The translations under genes and the position numbers were made by a program. 6,736 nt of DNA, taken from the NCBI GenBank assembly GCA_031283825.1, contig JAITAZ010000162.1:1-6736 (forward strand), in the 5' to 3' direction. The notes below the pieces were generated by a model. It had not been told where the DNA came from, ran no database searches, and saw only the letters and a program-made list of their open reading frames with translations. This document shows, one piece after another, positions 6,363 through 6,736 of the stretch (positions are counted from its first letter, which is position 1; every line of letters starts with the position of its first letter). This stretch comes from Planctomycetaceae bacterium. GTDB lineage: Bacteria > Planctomycetota > Planctomycetia > Pirellulales > Thermoguttaceae.

Positions 6363-6440
6363 TGTAGAGACGCAATGCCTTGCGTCTCATTGTTCGATCA
6401 AAAGATCACCGATAGAGACGCAAGGCATTGCGTCTCTACA
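6363..6440. repeat. Nested inverted repeat built on GAGACGCAA/TTGCGTCTC
   Basis: Arms 6363-6388 and 6415-6440 are perfect 26-bp reverse complements. Each arm is itself a hairpin: GAGACGCAA and TTGCGTCTC around a 4-base loop (6367-6388 and 6415-6436; the right one extends to an 11-bp stem, 6413-6438). The 26-base spacer contains GATC-AAAA-GATC. The structure can switch between one long stem and two small ones. Confidence 0.8.
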
Positions 6441-6493
6441 TTGGGTTTAGCAATTCAAATTTGAATTTAAAAATAATTCCGAATTTAAAAACC

Positions 6494-6506
6494 CGTGAAC
6501 GGTTAC
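6494..6506 (+). repeat. CGTGAACGGTTAC repeat at the right end of the MITE-like element
   Basis: A perfect copy of the 13-mer, with AAAAACC before it, as in the reverse complement of 6237-6249. It is the seventh copy of this repeat in the window, counting the decayed one at 4598-4610. Confidence 0.75.
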
Positions 6507-6610
6507 CAAATAATAATACGGAATAATTTTTGTAACAATAATTTTTCACAACAATCAATAATCTTTTATGCTACGCGATAGCTTAAAGTTCAACAAACTA
6601 AGTCCAATGT

Positions 6611-6684
<74 letters not shown>

Positions 6685-6736
6685 TGCGCTTAAGTTAATA
6701 TTGATTATTATCAGTATCTTTGTTTTTATGATTGGT

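Larger units (their letters stand above)
6237..6506. mobile_element. MITE-like element with 31-bp terminal inverted repeats
   Basis: The left end 6237-6267 and right end 6475-6506 are reverse complements over 31 bp, differing by one inserted T. Both outer tips are the CGTGAACGGTTAC repeat. The 207-bp interior has no gene but holds a second, perfect 26-bp inverted repeat (6363-6388/6415-6440) and a 16-bp palindrome (6452-6467). Size, terminal repeats and lack of a transposase fit a non-autonomous miniature element or a large extragenic palindrome. No target duplication is evident. Confidence 0.55.

Noticed and set aside
6169..6390. 73-codon minus-strand frame in the right-hand region
   Set aside because: It overlaps the ends of the MITE-like element and its inner inverted repeat; composition is that of AT-rich intergenic sequence.

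Overview
The window comes from an AT-rich bacterium and carries six protein genes spread among long, repeat-filled spacers. Three of the genes (nifH, nifI1, nifI2) are nitrogen-fixation genes. The NifH is of the anaerobe type (cluster III-like), and the paired nifI genes encode the PII-like nitrogenase switch found in anaerobic bacteria and methanogens. The small Arg/Lys-rich protein at 632-817 resembles a short family I associate with Planctomycetes (DUF6800). Together these suggest an anaerobic diazotroph, perhaps of the PVC group. The phylum is an inference from one small protein and is not firm.

Layout on the + strand. Positions 1-490 hold no gene but contain several short hairpins and a 19-bp tandem repeat. 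A good sigma70 promoter (492-519) and a foldable leader precede the 61-residue basic protein (632-817), which ends in a strong hairpin terminator (860-905). dapA (981-1877, lysine/diaminopimelate synthesis) follows as a separate unit. The 353-bp gap after it contains a well-spaced sigma54 (-24/-12) promoter (2111-2126) and a hairpin just before the nifH start. nifH (2231-3055) is separated from nifI1 (3490-3819) by 434 bp of palindromic repeats; nifI2 (3832-4209) follows nifI1 by 12 bp.

In most nifI-containing clusters nifD follows nifI2. Here the next 491 bp is a long imperfect inverted repeat plus other repeats, and then an ATPase gene on the opposite strand (4701-5927). The nif operon therefore appears interrupted, with nifDK elsewhere. 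The last 809 bp is gene-free and holds a MITE-like nested inverted repeat (6237-6506) and a 65-bp GA dinucleotide tract.

How the parts may work together: sigma54 with an activator would switch on nifH under nitrogen limitation. NifH is the electron donor to NifDK, and NifI1/NifI2 would inhibit nitrogenase after ammonium addition. The basic protein, DapA and the ATPase show no visible functional link to nitrogen fixation. No clearly new multi-gene system is visible. The most unusual things are the split nif operon, the dense families of dispersed palindromes, the GA tract, and a change in base skew and codon choice between dapA and nifH.
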